8,730 bases of DNA from an uncultured bacterium (GTDB lineage: Bacteria; Patescibacteriota; Patescibacteriia; 2-12-FULL-60-25). Below, in pieces: positions 1-5,449 of this stretch (its first letter is position 1; each line of letters starts with the position of its first letter). Both the position numbers and the translations under genes were made by a program. The stretch lies in the NCBI GenBank assembly GCA_937968025.1, contig CALBSL010000038.1, forward strand, positions 1 to 8,730, in the 5' to 3' direction. The notes under the pieces are model-generated. The model saw nothing but the letters and a program-made list of their open reading frames with translations, was not told where the DNA came from and ran no database searches.

Positions 1-66
1 GGATTTCGGGTATCATTTTGGACTGAACCATCGAAAAAAGAGGAGCTGTTGAAAGTCTTGAAATAA
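1..66 (+). CDS. C-terminal tail of an unidentified gene (partial, 5' end outside window)
   Basis: Frame 1 is open from the first base to a TAA at 64-66 and encodes 21 residues ending in SKKEELLKVLK, a charged helical tail typical of the end of a soluble protein. The other two forward frames close earlier. The next gene starts 62 nt later. The fragment is too short to assign a family, and an open frame of this length can occur by chance, so this is a tentative call. Confidence 0.35.
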   Translation, partial: GFRVSFWTEPSKKEELLKVLK

Positions 67-94
67 TTTCATGAACTAGGCAAGATCAATACAA

Positions 95-122
95 GCGACA
101 AAACGCGGAACTGTGCTATGGT
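95..122 (+). promoter_or_regulatory. Putative promoter of the LRR lipoprotein gene
   Basis: An extended -10 (TG at 114-115, then TATGGT at 117-122) lies 16 nt after a weak -35-like GCGACA (95-100). The -10 ends 6 nt before the ATG at 129, so the expected transcription start falls on or next to the start codon. No good Shine-Dalgarno is present. This is a pattern match only. Confidence 0.4.
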
Positions 123-128
123 GGAAGC

Positions 129-608
129 ATGAAGAACGTTTTTGCCATAGCTTTGCTCCTCGCAGTGTTCGGTGCGGGATGTGCCTCACTCCCGCTTCAG
201 CCGAATGCTCCCATCGAACCATCGGCCGCCGTTGATGACGTAAGTGTAGATGTGAGTGGTAAGGGGTTGGCCGCCTTTCCAATGGATGTGCTTTCACGCA
301 CAAAGCTTGAGCGCCTGGATCTTTCGAAGAACAAACTGACCGGCGCGCCTCCATCACAAATCGGTCAGCTTACCCATCTCAAGTACCTCGATCTAAGCGG
401 GAATGCGTTGACGGGGCTCCCTGCTGAGCTTGGCGCATTGAATACGCTCGAAGTGCTTATCGTTTCTAATAACAAGCTCACCGGTTTACCAATGGAGATT
501 GGGAATCTGACACAGCTCAAGCTCCTCGACGTGTCCGGCAACCCTTACTCCGTCCAGGATCTTGAGGGGATTGCAGAACGGTTGCCGCAAACAATCATTC
601 GCCGGTGA
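129..608 (+). CDS. Leucine-rich-repeat lipoprotein, 159 aa
   Basis: This is a small exported LRR protein. Residues 1-17 form a signal peptide (basic KN, then hydrophobic AIALLLAVF) ending in GAG-Cys18, a lipobox-like site; glycine at -3 is less usual than Leu/Val, so lipidation is likely but not certain. A Pro/Ala-rich linker (about 19-36) leads to one degenerate and four clear LRR units beginning near residues 60, 84, 107 and 130 (spacing 24, 23, 23) with the pattern LxxLdlSxNxLtgLPxxIGxL. Such repeats form a curved solenoid used for protein or ligand binding; no catalytic domain is present. It would sit on the outer face of the cytoplasmic membrane. The start is the first ATG and gives an immediate signal peptide. 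The gene looks independent of the copper operon that follows, which has its own promoter. The binding partner is unknown. Confidence 0.85.
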   Translation: MKNVFAIALLLAVFGAGCASLPLQPNAPIEPSAAVDDVSVDVSGKGLAAFPMDVLSRTKLERLDLSKNKLTGAPPSQIGQLTHLKYLDLSGNALTGLPAELGALNTLEVLIVSNNKLTGLPMEIGNLTQLKLLDVSGNPYSVQDLEGIAERLPQTIIRR

Positions 609-621
609 TTGCATAGAGCAC

Positions 622-650
622 TTCTCAAATACACCCCCAGGGGGTATATT
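622..650 (+). promoter_or_regulatory. Core promoter of the csoR-DUF305 operon
   Basis: TTCTCA (622-627, 4/6 match to the sigma-70 -35) and TATATT (645-650, 5/6 match to the -10) are separated by exactly 17 nt. Transcription should begin around 657-660, on or just before the csoR ATG at 660. Almost the whole spacer is the CsoR-type palindrome, so repressor binding would block RNA polymerase directly. Confidence 0.55.
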
Positions 651-654
651 TGAG
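624..654 (+). promoter_or_regulatory. CsoR-type operator: 31-bp palindrome with C5/G5 blocks
   Basis: The segment is an odd-length inverted repeat centred on A639. Fourteen of 15 base pairs match (the exception is C632/A646). Each arm reads CTCAAATAyACCCCC towards the centre. The inner core, TACCCCC-like arm then GGGGGTA, is the A/T-flanked G/C-tract layout known for operators of the CsoR/RcnR family. It spans the -35/-10 region and ends 5 nt before the ATG of a CsoR-family gene, so autoregulation is the natural reading. No T-run follows, so it does not look like a terminator. Confidence 0.8.
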
Positions 655-659
655 ATTGT

Positions 660-923
660 ATGAAGAATTCAACGGCACCTGCACTTCGTCGGCTCAGTAT
701 TATCGAAGGTCAAATACGCGGAATTAAAGAAATGGTTCAAAGAGAAGCCTACTGTATCGACGTGATCACGCAGACATCAGCGGTGAAGCAGGCATTGTCG
801 AGACTTGAGGATCAGCTCCTGCAGGCGCATCTTTCCCACTGTGTCCTTGAACAGGTCCGGCAAGGGAAGGAGGCAAAAGCTATCAACGAAATCGTAAAAG
901 TCTACCAACTTAAGCGCAAATAA
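660..923 (+). CDS. csoR: CsoR-family copper(I)-sensing transcriptional repressor, 87 aa
   Basis: This is an all-helical DUF156/CsoR-family DNA-binding protein. Members are oligomers that bind G/C-tract palindromes and leave DNA when metal binds. The N-terminal RRLSIIEGQIRGIKEMV (about 10-26) is the family signature. The Cu(I) ligand set is complete: Cys32, His57 and Cys61, with the spacing (25 and 4) of Cys36-His61-Cys65 in M. tuberculosis CsoR. Its second-shell Tyr35 and Glu81 correspond to Tyr31 and Glu77 here. The His at the middle position argues against a CstR persulfide sensor, and the Cys at the third ligand position argues against RcnR (Ni/Co). The start is ATG at 660, just after a matching operator, with no obvious Shine-Dalgarno. 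It is the first gene of an operon with the DUF305 membrane protein 5 nt downstream. Family and metal class are well supported; actual Cu response is inferred. Confidence 0.93.
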   Translation: MKNSTAPALRRLSIIEGQIRGIKEMVQREAYCIDVITQTSAVKQALSRLEDQLLQAHLSHCVLEQVRQGKEAKAINEIVKVYQLKRK

Positions 924-928
924 TTTGT

Positions 929-1933
929 ATGTCTATGCCTTCAGAGCAGCCGAGTTTCTTCCGCCGTGTGTTCGCTCCATACGGGAATTTCATCCTCTTA
1001 TTTATTGGTGCCGGATTTATTTCTGGTGGGATTGTTCACTTGGGCGAGGGAGTAAACTGGTGGGATGGTTCCTTGCTCCTGCTAGGTATTGTACTGTTCG
1101 TGCTTGGTTCATATTTGCAAGAAGTCTTCTATCACCAAAAAAACCTGCAGGAAGAGGGGGTGCTCGCGTTTCTTGGGTATTCACTTCTCTTGTCGATTGG
1201 AGTGGGAATGGCGAGCGGTGGTACGCAGCATTTTATCGATACGCCCAAGTATTCAGCGCTACTCATCCCTCTGGGCTTATCTCTTGGAGCGTGCGCATTT
1301 GTGTTGAAACAGGGGATCGATCTTACGCGGGGTCAGTGGGTAAAGCTGGTTGTTGGGCTCACCGTATTCGGGCTGGTTCTTGGGACGGGGCTCTCGTTTA
1401 TTTCAAGTGGGCTCCCGGCTTCTCCGGGTCATGCGCATCATTCGTCGGTAGATGGAGCGGATGAGCGTGCGTCGCATCACATGAGTGTGCGGAGTGAGGA
1501 AGAGTTCCTTCAGCGCATGATCCCGCATCATCAGGAAGCCGTTGATACGTCGGCATTCGTCCTTACAAGAACAGCGAATCGCGAGCTTCGAGCGTTTGTA
1601 GATCGTGTTATTGATGTTCAGGCCGAAGAAATTCAACAGATGAAGACTTGGAAAAAAGCATGGTTTGGGACGGAGTACCGTGAAGATGGATCGTATCTGC
1701 CAATGATGGAAAATCTAACCACCTTGTCGGATCAGGCGCTTGATCAGGTATATATCCGAGGGATGATTGAACATCACCAAGGAGCTATTCAAATGGCTGA
1801 GCAGGTCTTAGCGCTCTCACCAAGGGCGGAAGTGAAGGAGCTTGCTGAAGCGATTGTTCGCACGCAAACTGAAGAGATCCGCCAACTAGAGGGCTGGATC
1901 CCATTCGCATCCATGTCAGGACATCAGCATTGA
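929..1933 (+). CDS. Five-TM membrane protein with C-terminal DUF305 domain, probable copper-handling protein
   Basis: The 334-aa protein has two parts. Residues about 20-158 hold five likely membrane helices (about 20-38, 47-63, 77-94, 108-126, 138-158). The basic FRR at 11-13 suggests the N-terminus is inside, placing the C-terminal half outside. A His-rich linker (His168, 170, 171, 183, 184) leads to a DUF305 domain (about 188-326) with its two hallmark motifs, MIPHHQ (197-202) and MIEHHQ (279-284), each followed by a helix ending in EEIxQ (233, 315). The tail is GHQH. DUF305 is a helical-bundle family; the periplasmic CopM of Synechocystis is a known copper-binding member. TM1 and TM3 share the motif IGxGxxSGGxxH (26-37, 90-101), suggesting a duplicated TM pair. 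The gene follows csoR by 5 nt without a Shine-Dalgarno, so it is probably co-transcribed and copper-induced. Whether it stores, shuttles or exports Cu is unknown. Confidence 0.9.
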   Translation: MSMPSEQPSFFRRVFAPYGNFILLFIGAGFISGGIVHLGEGVNWWDGSLLLLGIVLFVLGSYLQEVFYHQKNLQEEGVLAFLGYSLLLSIGVGMASGGTQHFIDTPKYSALLIPLGLSLGACAFVLKQGIDLTRGQWVKLVVGLTVFGLVLGTGLSFISSGLPASPGHAHHSSVDGADERASHHMSVRSEEEFLQRMIPHHQEAVDTSAFVLTRTANRELRAFVDRVIDVQAEEIQQMKTWKKAWFGTEYREDGSYLPMMENLTTLSDQALDQVYIRGMIEHHQGAIQMAEQVLALSPRAEVKELAEAIVRTQTEEIRQLEGWIPFASMSGHQH

Positions 1934-2002
1934 ACGCCTTTGTTGGGATCATCGGAATTTATTGCTCACGGGTCGCAAATCCCGCATCATAGAGAAAAAT
2001 CT

Positions 2003-3397
2003 ATGGCTACCATCCATTGTATCGGTATCGGTGGGATTGGCGTGTCGGCACTCGCCAAGTGGTTGTTGACCCTCGGGTATCATGTCACTGGTTCTGATGA
2101 AGTGGCTGGCCCGCAGGTGGAGGCGTTGCGTGCGCGTGGGCTCACGATTGGGATCGGGGCGGATCCCGCTCATGTGGGGCCAGAAACGGAGCTGGTGGTG
2201 TATTCATCTGCGGTTCCACCGGGTCATCCTGAGCGTGAAGAGGCACGCCGGCGCAACATCCCTGAAATGAACAGTTTTGCTTTACTAGGCGAGCTTGTTC
2301 GTGAGCGAGACGTGGTGATGGTTGCGGGCACGCATGGAAAGAGTACAACGACAGCGATTCTGTCGAATATGTTGATAGATGGTGGTTTGGATCCCACCTG
2401 TTTTGTCGGCAGCGTGGTACCGGGGTTTGCGGAGGGGAATCTTCGCACGGGGAGCTCTCCCTTGGTGGTGATCGAAGGAGACGAGTATGATCGACATTTT
2501 CTCCATTTTTCACCAAAGTACCTGATTTTGCATGCGCTTGAGTGGGATCATACGGATCAATTCTTGTCGTTTGAAGCCATGGTTGCCGTGTATCGCCAAC
2601 TCCTGCATCAAATGCCGGATGGAGGGGTGTTGTGCGTGAATGCGGATGATCCTCGTGTGGTGGAGTTTGTAGCAAGTGAGCGGCCGTGGTGTGAACGGCG
2701 AGCGATCACCATTCGCCCGTATGGGCTCAGCGCGCATGCCGACACGCGTGTCCGTGACCTCGTGGTGCGCGATGGGGCTCAGCACCTCGTACTACAGGAA
2801 GCGGATGACCATCTCACCCGGACCAAGCTTCATCTTCCTGGAAAAATGAACGTCTCAAACGTCCTGGCGGCATTTTGTTGCGCTCGCGCCCTTGGCGTGG
2901 CTCAGTCGTCGCTCGCTAGAAGTATCGAAGCGTTTCAAGGGATCTGGCGACGATTCGAACGAGTGAAAGAGGAGCAGGGAGTGCTGGTGATCTCAGACTA
3001 CGCTCACCATCCCACGGCCATTCGGTTGACCTTAGAAGCGGCAAAGAGTTTTTATCCTGGTCGTCGTATTGTGTGTTGTTTTGAACCGCATCGGCAGGAA
3101 CGAACGCGGGATTTATTTTGGGAATACGCAGCGTCGTTCGATGCGGCAGATGTTGTTGTCTTGGTTGAAGTATGGGACATGCCGAACCGTGAACCGGTAC
3201 AAGGGGAAACCGTGAGCTCTCTGCAGTTGGTAGAAGCGATCCATGAGCATGATCGTTTGCGAGGCAGTGCACGGCGAGTGGAATTCGTCCCCACGGCTGA
3301 AGCGGCTCTTCAGGTCGTACAATCGCTCAAAAAATCTGGCGATCTCGTGTTGATCGCGGGCGCGGGCACGCTCTATTCCATCGCCAAACGTGTATGA
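2003..3397 (+). CDS. murC: UDP-N-acetylmuramate--L-alanine ligase (MurC type, with Mpl-like motifs), 464 aa
   Basis: This cytoplasmic ATP-dependent ligase adds L-Ala to UDP-MurNAc. The N-terminal domain has the UDP-binding loop GIGGIG (8-13). The central domain has the P-loop GTHGKSTTT (109-117), EGDEYD (158-163) and EWDHTD (180-185). The C-terminal domain has NVSN (283-286), WRRFER (315-320) and SDYAHHP (331-337). The residues invariant across Mur ligases appear present: Lys113, a Glu in the EGDEYD motif, His183, Asn283, Asn286, an Arg at 316/317 and Asp332. The usual His before Asn283 is Met282. FVGSVV, EGDEYD and EWDHTD look like the recycling ligase Mpl, while FEPHRQERTRDLF is MurC-like; the overlap with murB favours a biosynthetic MurC role. 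The ATG at 2003 directly precedes the glycine loop; the frame is open further upstream but only with alternative starts and no homologous sequence. The 69-nt gap before it shows no convincing promoter or terminator. Length is normal for the family. Confidence 0.88.
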   Translation: MATIHCIGIGGIGVSALAKWLLTLGYHVTGSDEVAGPQVEALRARGLTIGIGADPAHVGPETELVVYSSAVPPGHPEREEARRRNIPEMNSFALLGELVRERDVVMVAGTHGKSTTTAILSNMLIDGGLDPTCFVGSVVPGFAEGNLRTGSSPLVVIEGDEYDRHFLHFSPKYLILHALEWDHTDQFLSFEAMVAVYRQLLHQMPDGGVLCVNADDPRVVEFVASERPWCERRAITIRPYGLSAHADTRVRDLVVRDGAQHLVLQEADDHLTRTKLHLPGKMNVSNVLAAFCCARALGVAQSSLARSIEAFQGIWRRFERVKEEQGVLVISDYAHHPTAIRLTLEAAKSFYPGRRIVCCFEPHRQERTRDLFWEYAASFDAADVVVLVEVWDMPNREPVQGETVSSLQLVEAIHEHDRLRGSARRVEFVPTAEAALQVVQSLKKSGDLVLIAGAGTLYSIAKRV

Positions 3398-4392
3398 GCC
3401 GCCTCGATGGGTGCGAGTGGCTCGCGGACTACGGAACGGTTCTTGCGCACGAGCCACTCTCACGGCATCTCACGATGCGTATCGGCGGGCACGCGCGTTG
3501 GTTCGTTCAGGTTCGATCTGAAGACCGGTTGCTTGCGCTCCTCGCAAGGTTGAAGGCGGAGCGTATCCCTTGGTGTGTGCTTGGCGGGGGATCGAACAGC
3601 GTGGCGCCTGATGCAGGACTTGATCTGGTGGTGGTGCAGCCGTGTCTGACACGCATGCAGATCGATCCATCCGGGCTAGTGATGGCGGAAGCGGGTATGA
3701 TCACGGCGCTGTTCGCTCGTCAGGTGACGGAGGCGGGGTTTTGTGGCTGGGAATGGGGCGTTGGGCTGCCGGGCACGATTGGTGGGGCGATCGCCGGAAA
3801 CGCTGGCTGTTTCGGTGGAGATACGGCGCAGAACCTGGTGGATGTAGAAGCGTGGAATGCGGCGACGGGAGCACTCGAGGTGTATTCGGCGGATGTTTGT
3901 CGATTCGCCTACCGTGAAAGTCGTTTTTTGCATGAATCGATGGTGATTCTGCGAGCGCACTGGCAGTTGCGGCCTGCAGCGAATCCGGAGGAGGCGCGCG
4001 AACGTCTGCGAGCGATTCTCCAGGAACGCCAAACGCACCAACCGCTAGGAAAGGCGAGCGCCGGCTGTGTGTTTCGAAACACGCGCATCGATGGAGAGGT
4101 GCTGAAGGCGCTTGAGCAGCAGCTCGGGACGAGAGTTCCGGGCGCCGGAAGAGAGGATGGATGGGTGCCGTCAGGCTGGCTCCTCGAGCAATTAGGGTAT
4201 AAAGGAGCCTCCGAAGGGTCGATGCGTGTGAGCGACAAGCACGCCAACTTTTTTGTGATGCAAGACCGGGGAACGTGTACGGATCTCCTCACGCTGCGAG
4301 GAAGAATCGTGCAAGACGTGTACGAACGAACAGGTATCCGCTTGATCGGTGAAGTGCGCATTCTCGCGGATCAGTCATCCGTGGTACACTAG
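3394..4392 (+). CDS. murB: UDP-N-acetylenolpyruvoylglucosamine reductase, 332 aa
   Basis: MurB is the FAD-dependent, NADPH-using enzyme that makes UDP-MurNAc from UDP-GlcNAc-enolpyruvate in the cytoplasm. Visible motifs in order: TMRIGG (27-32), LGGGSN (63-68, FAD binding), GLPGTIGGAIAGNAG (124-138, FAD binding), YRESRF (173-178), KASAGCVFRN (220-229), WLLEQLGYKG (262-271), SDKHANFF (280-287) and GEVRI (319-323), whose Glu320 matches the catalytic Glu near the C-terminus of the family. The proton-donor position after SAG, Ser229 in E. coli, is Cys225 here, a natural variant seen in the family. The compact form with the WLLEQxGxKG block suits a type II MurB. The ATG overlaps the murC stop (ATGA), with no Shine-Dalgarno, so translation is probably coupled. 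Length is slightly above the usual 300 or so residues, with a short C-terminal extension. Confidence 0.94.
   Translation: MSRLDGCEWLADYGTVLAHEPLSRHLTMRIGGHARWFVQVRSEDRLLALLARLKAERIPWCVLGGGSNSVAPDAGLDLVVVQPCLTRMQIDPSGLVMAEAGMITALFARQVTEAGFCGWEWGVGLPGTIGGAIAGNAGCFGGDTAQNLVDVEAWNAATGALEVYSADVCRFAYRESRFLHESMVILRAHWQLRPAANPEEARERLRAILQERQTHQPLGKASAGCVFRNTRIDGEVLKALEQQLGTRVPGAGREDGWVPSGWLLEQLGYKGASEGSMRVSDKHANFFVMQDRGTCTDLLTLRGRIVQDVYERTGIRLIGEVRILADQSSVVH
4382..4390 (+). promoter_or_regulatory. Possible extended -10 element before the 52-aa ORF
   Basis: TGGTACACT (4382-4390) contains the TGn extension and a 4/6 -10 match. It lies inside the last codons of murB and ends 8 nt before the ATG at 4399. 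The -35 region (TTCTCG near 4361) is poor. It could start a leaderless or near-leaderless transcript, but the match may be chance. Confidence 0.3.
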
Positions 4393-4398
4393 CGGCGT

Positions 4399-4557
4399 AT
4401 GTCGTTCCCTTCACGACCTCCGCGTCTTCTACGCCGAAGACCTGCGAGCGGCCCCTCGATCGATGAGGTATTGCTTCAGCTCGAGCGTTCGTGCGAGGCC
4501 CTTCGTCGAGTGAATGATCGGTTGCAAGCCGTTGCTATTCATCAACGGCCACGCTAA
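4399..4557 (+). CDS. Small hypothetical protein, 52 aa
   Basis: The ATG lies 6 nt after the murB stop and the frame closes at TAA 4555-4557, four bases before the next likely start codon. The N-terminal third is basic and Pro/Arg-rich (SRPPRLLRRRPASGP, 5-19). The rest (about 21-46) is a single amphipathic helix or short coiled coil with Leu/Val at heptad-like spacing (IDEVLLQLERSCEALRRVNDRLQAVA). No family is recognised. Support comes from the tight fit between murB and the following gene and from the regular helix pattern. A basic tail plus coiled coil would suit nucleic-acid or partner binding, but this is only an impression. Confidence 0.5.
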   Translation: MSFPSRPPRLLRRRPASGPSIDEVLLQLERSCEALRRVNDRLQAVAIHQRPR

Positions 4558-4561
4558 CGCT

Positions 4562-5023
4562 ATGCGTCGCACAGAGCCCCAACCACATCGAATACGAAGT
4601 CAGGAAAAATTTGACGAAGCGTCTGAAGAGTTTCGATTTTATGCAGAGCGGTCGATTTATCTCGAGCTCCTTGAACGAGCGAAGCGATATGAAGATTTGC
4701 GAAATAGCCTCAAGTTCGAGTTGAAGCGTTTCGACCGACTTTCGGGATTGGCCAAGTCCGGCTCAGGAAACGCCCAGATGCAGGAGACGGCGAACGCGGC
4801 TATCGCAAGCGCGACCGCCGCACTGCAGGACATGCCTCGCGCTGTCACGGTGCTGCTGCTGCAGAATCCGTTGGTGTACGAATCTATCTACCGCGCCGGA
4901 GGTATGCGGGACTGGATGTCTCTGTTTGCGACGGAGGAAGAACGTTCGCAGCCACTGCCGGCACTCCTCGTGCTCGTTGACCAGGTGGTGCGGGGTCTAC
5001 GAGATCCGCTCATCTCGAGCTAG
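4562..5023 (+). CDS. Hypothetical helical protein, 153 aa
   Basis: I chose the ATG at 4562, 4 nt after the preceding small ORF; an in-frame ATG at 4514 would add 16 residues inside that ORF and is less likely. The product has no signal peptide or membrane segment. Residues about 13-62 are highly charged and helical (FDEASEEFRFYAERSIYLELLERAKRY..), possibly a coiled coil. A flexible Gly/Ser stretch (65-70) is followed by an Ala-rich helix (75-90) and a hydrophobic C-terminal half (VTVLLLQNPLVYESIY, 95-110; PLPALLVLVDQVV, 131-143). It looks like a cytoplasmic helical bundle. I recognise no family. The overall amino-acid pattern is that of a real protein. It may be co-transcribed with murC-murB and the 52-aa ORF, but no functional link can be shown. 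Confidence 0.7.
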   Translation: MRRTEPQPHRIRSQEKFDEASEEFRFYAERSIYLELLERAKRYEDLRNSLKFELKRFDRLSGLAKSGSGNAQMQETANAAIASATAALQDMPRAVTVLLLQNPLVYESIYRAGGMRDWMSLFATEEERSQPLPALLVLVDQVVRGLRDPLISS

Positions 5024-5036
5024 GTTTTTGGCCGTA

Positions 5037-5065
5037 TTGGCAAAGAAGAAGAACCGCGATAGGAT
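5037..5065 (+). promoter_or_regulatory. Putative sigma-70-type promoter for the overlapping small ORFs
   Basis: TTGGCA (5037-5042, 5/6 match to TTGACA) is followed after exactly 17 nt by TAGGAT (5060-5065, 4/6 match to TATAAT). It lies just after the stop of the 153-aa gene, in the only real intergenic gap of this block. Transcription is expected near 5072, which is itself an ATG. This is the best -35/-10 pair in the window after that of csoR. Confidence 0.55.
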
Positions 5066-5071
5066 GAGGAT

Positions 5072-5320
5072 ATGTGGACCGTTGACGCCAGCCAGCATAT
5101 CCATGTCGAGCCTTCTGTCCGTGAGCAGGAGGTGTTAGAGCGTGCAACGTCAGTTGCGCGACTTTCCGCAGATGGAAGAGCGGTGTTTGTGGATTTATTT
5201 GCGCTTGATACCATCGCTTGCTCGTGTGGTCAGCCGGCCGCTTGGAAAACGTATCAGGTTATTTTATACGCCCCTGAAGCCGAAAAGGCCTCTGGGTCTG
5301 GATCCGACTATGTGGGTTGA
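5072..5320 (+). CDS. Uncertain ORF, 82 aa, overlapping the 91-aa membrane-protein gene in another frame
   Basis: The ATG lies 6 nt after the -10 TAGGAT, so it would be the very 5' end of the message (leaderless). The predicted protein is soluble with an acidic helical N-terminal half (VEPSVREQEVLERATSVARLSADG, with Val/Leu spacing) and a Cys-x-Cys (CSC near residue 51) before a weaker C-terminal part. No family is recognised. Its last 179 nt overlap the 91-aa ORF in the +1-shifted frame, so at most one frame is probably strongly constrained there. It may be a real short gene, the N-terminal half of a gene damaged by a frameshift, or just the transcribed leader of the 91-aa gene. Confidence 0.35.
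   Translation: MWTVDASQHIHVEPSVREQEVLERATSVARLSADGRAVFVDLFALDTIACSCGQPAAWKTYQVILYAPEAEKASGSGSDYVG
5127..5132 (+). promoter_or_regulatory. Shine-Dalgarno AGGAGG that sets the GTG start at 5142
   Basis: A perfect AGGAGG lies 9 nt before the GTG at 5142. It is the only textbook Shine-Dalgarno upstream of any gene in the window and decides the start of the 91-aa ORF, whose frame has a stop at 5136-5138 immediately upstream. Confidence 0.65.
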
Positions 5321-5417
5321 TGGGGTGCTCTCGGCGGTATCGATCGCGATACTGATCGCCTGTTTTTTCATGACGGTTGCCTTTGTGTTTTGGTTGCATC
5401 ACCAGATTTCAGAGTAG
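5142..5417 (+). CDS. Small membrane protein with one C-terminal TM helix, 91 aa
   Basis: The start is GTG, forced by the in-frame stop at 5136-5138 and supported by AGGAGG 9 nt upstream. Residues 1-58 are basic and soluble (RPLGKRIRLF, 32-41; PLKPKRPLGL, 44-53), so this part should stay in the cytoplasm. Residues about 61-85 form one long hydrophobic helix (GVLSAVSIAILIACFFMTVAFVFWL), with a six-residue tail (HHQISE) outside. This is a tail-anchored layout. No family is recognised. It ends 32 nt before the flippase gene and may belong to the surface-glycan operon or be a small membrane accessory protein. It overlaps the 82-aa ORF by 179 nt; the membrane helix lies mostly beyond that overlap, which supports this frame as genuine. 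Confidence 0.7.
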   Translation: MQRQLRDFPQMEERCLWIYLRLIPSLARVVSRPLGKRIRLFYTPLKPKRPLGLDPTMWVDGVLSAVSIAILIACFFMTVAFVFWLHHQISE

Positions 5418-5443
5418 CCAAAGCAGGGGGAGTGGGGTAGGCT
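5415..5443 (+). promoter_or_regulatory. Possible promoter of the flippase-glycosyltransferase operon
   Basis: TAGCCA (5415-5420, 4/6 match to the -35) and TAGGCT (5438-5443, 3/6 match to the -10) are spaced 17 nt apart. The -10-like box ends 6 nt before the ATG at 5450, the same distance as for the genes at 129 and 5072. The hexamers are individually weak; the repeated geometry is the main support. A G-rich run fills the spacer (5425-5437). Confidence 0.35.
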
Positions 5444-5449
5444 TTTGGT

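Noticed and set aside
76..357. 93-aa reverse-strand ORF opposite the LRR gene
   Set aside because: It runs antisense to a clear lipoprotein gene with signal peptide and LRRs, and its translation is Arg/His-rich with no domain pattern.
624..654. Palindrome read as a terminator of the LRR gene
   Set aside because: No T-run follows, and it overlaps a -35/-10 pair directly before a CsoR gene whose family binds exactly such sites.
925..1464. 179-aa forward ORF in another frame over the DUF305 gene
   Set aside because: It is a frame shadow of the five-TM/DUF305 gene; its composition (Trp, Cys, Arg, Ser rich) is not protein-like and it starts at a TTG.
2142..2675. 177-aa reverse-strand ORF inside murC
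   Set aside because: Pro/His/Ser-rich antisense shadow of a well-supported Mur ligase; long open antisense frames are expected in G/C-rich coding DNA.
4514..4561. 16-residue N-terminal extension of the 153-aa protein
   Set aside because: It lies inside the preceding 52-aa ORF and adds an unrelated segment; the ATG at 4562 right after that ORF's stop is simpler.
5418..5448. Imperfect hairpin CCAAAGC ... GCTTTTGG before the flippase gene as a terminator
   Set aside because: The stem has a bulge, the loop is about 16 nt and no T-run follows; it overlaps the putative flippase promoter and is probably chance.
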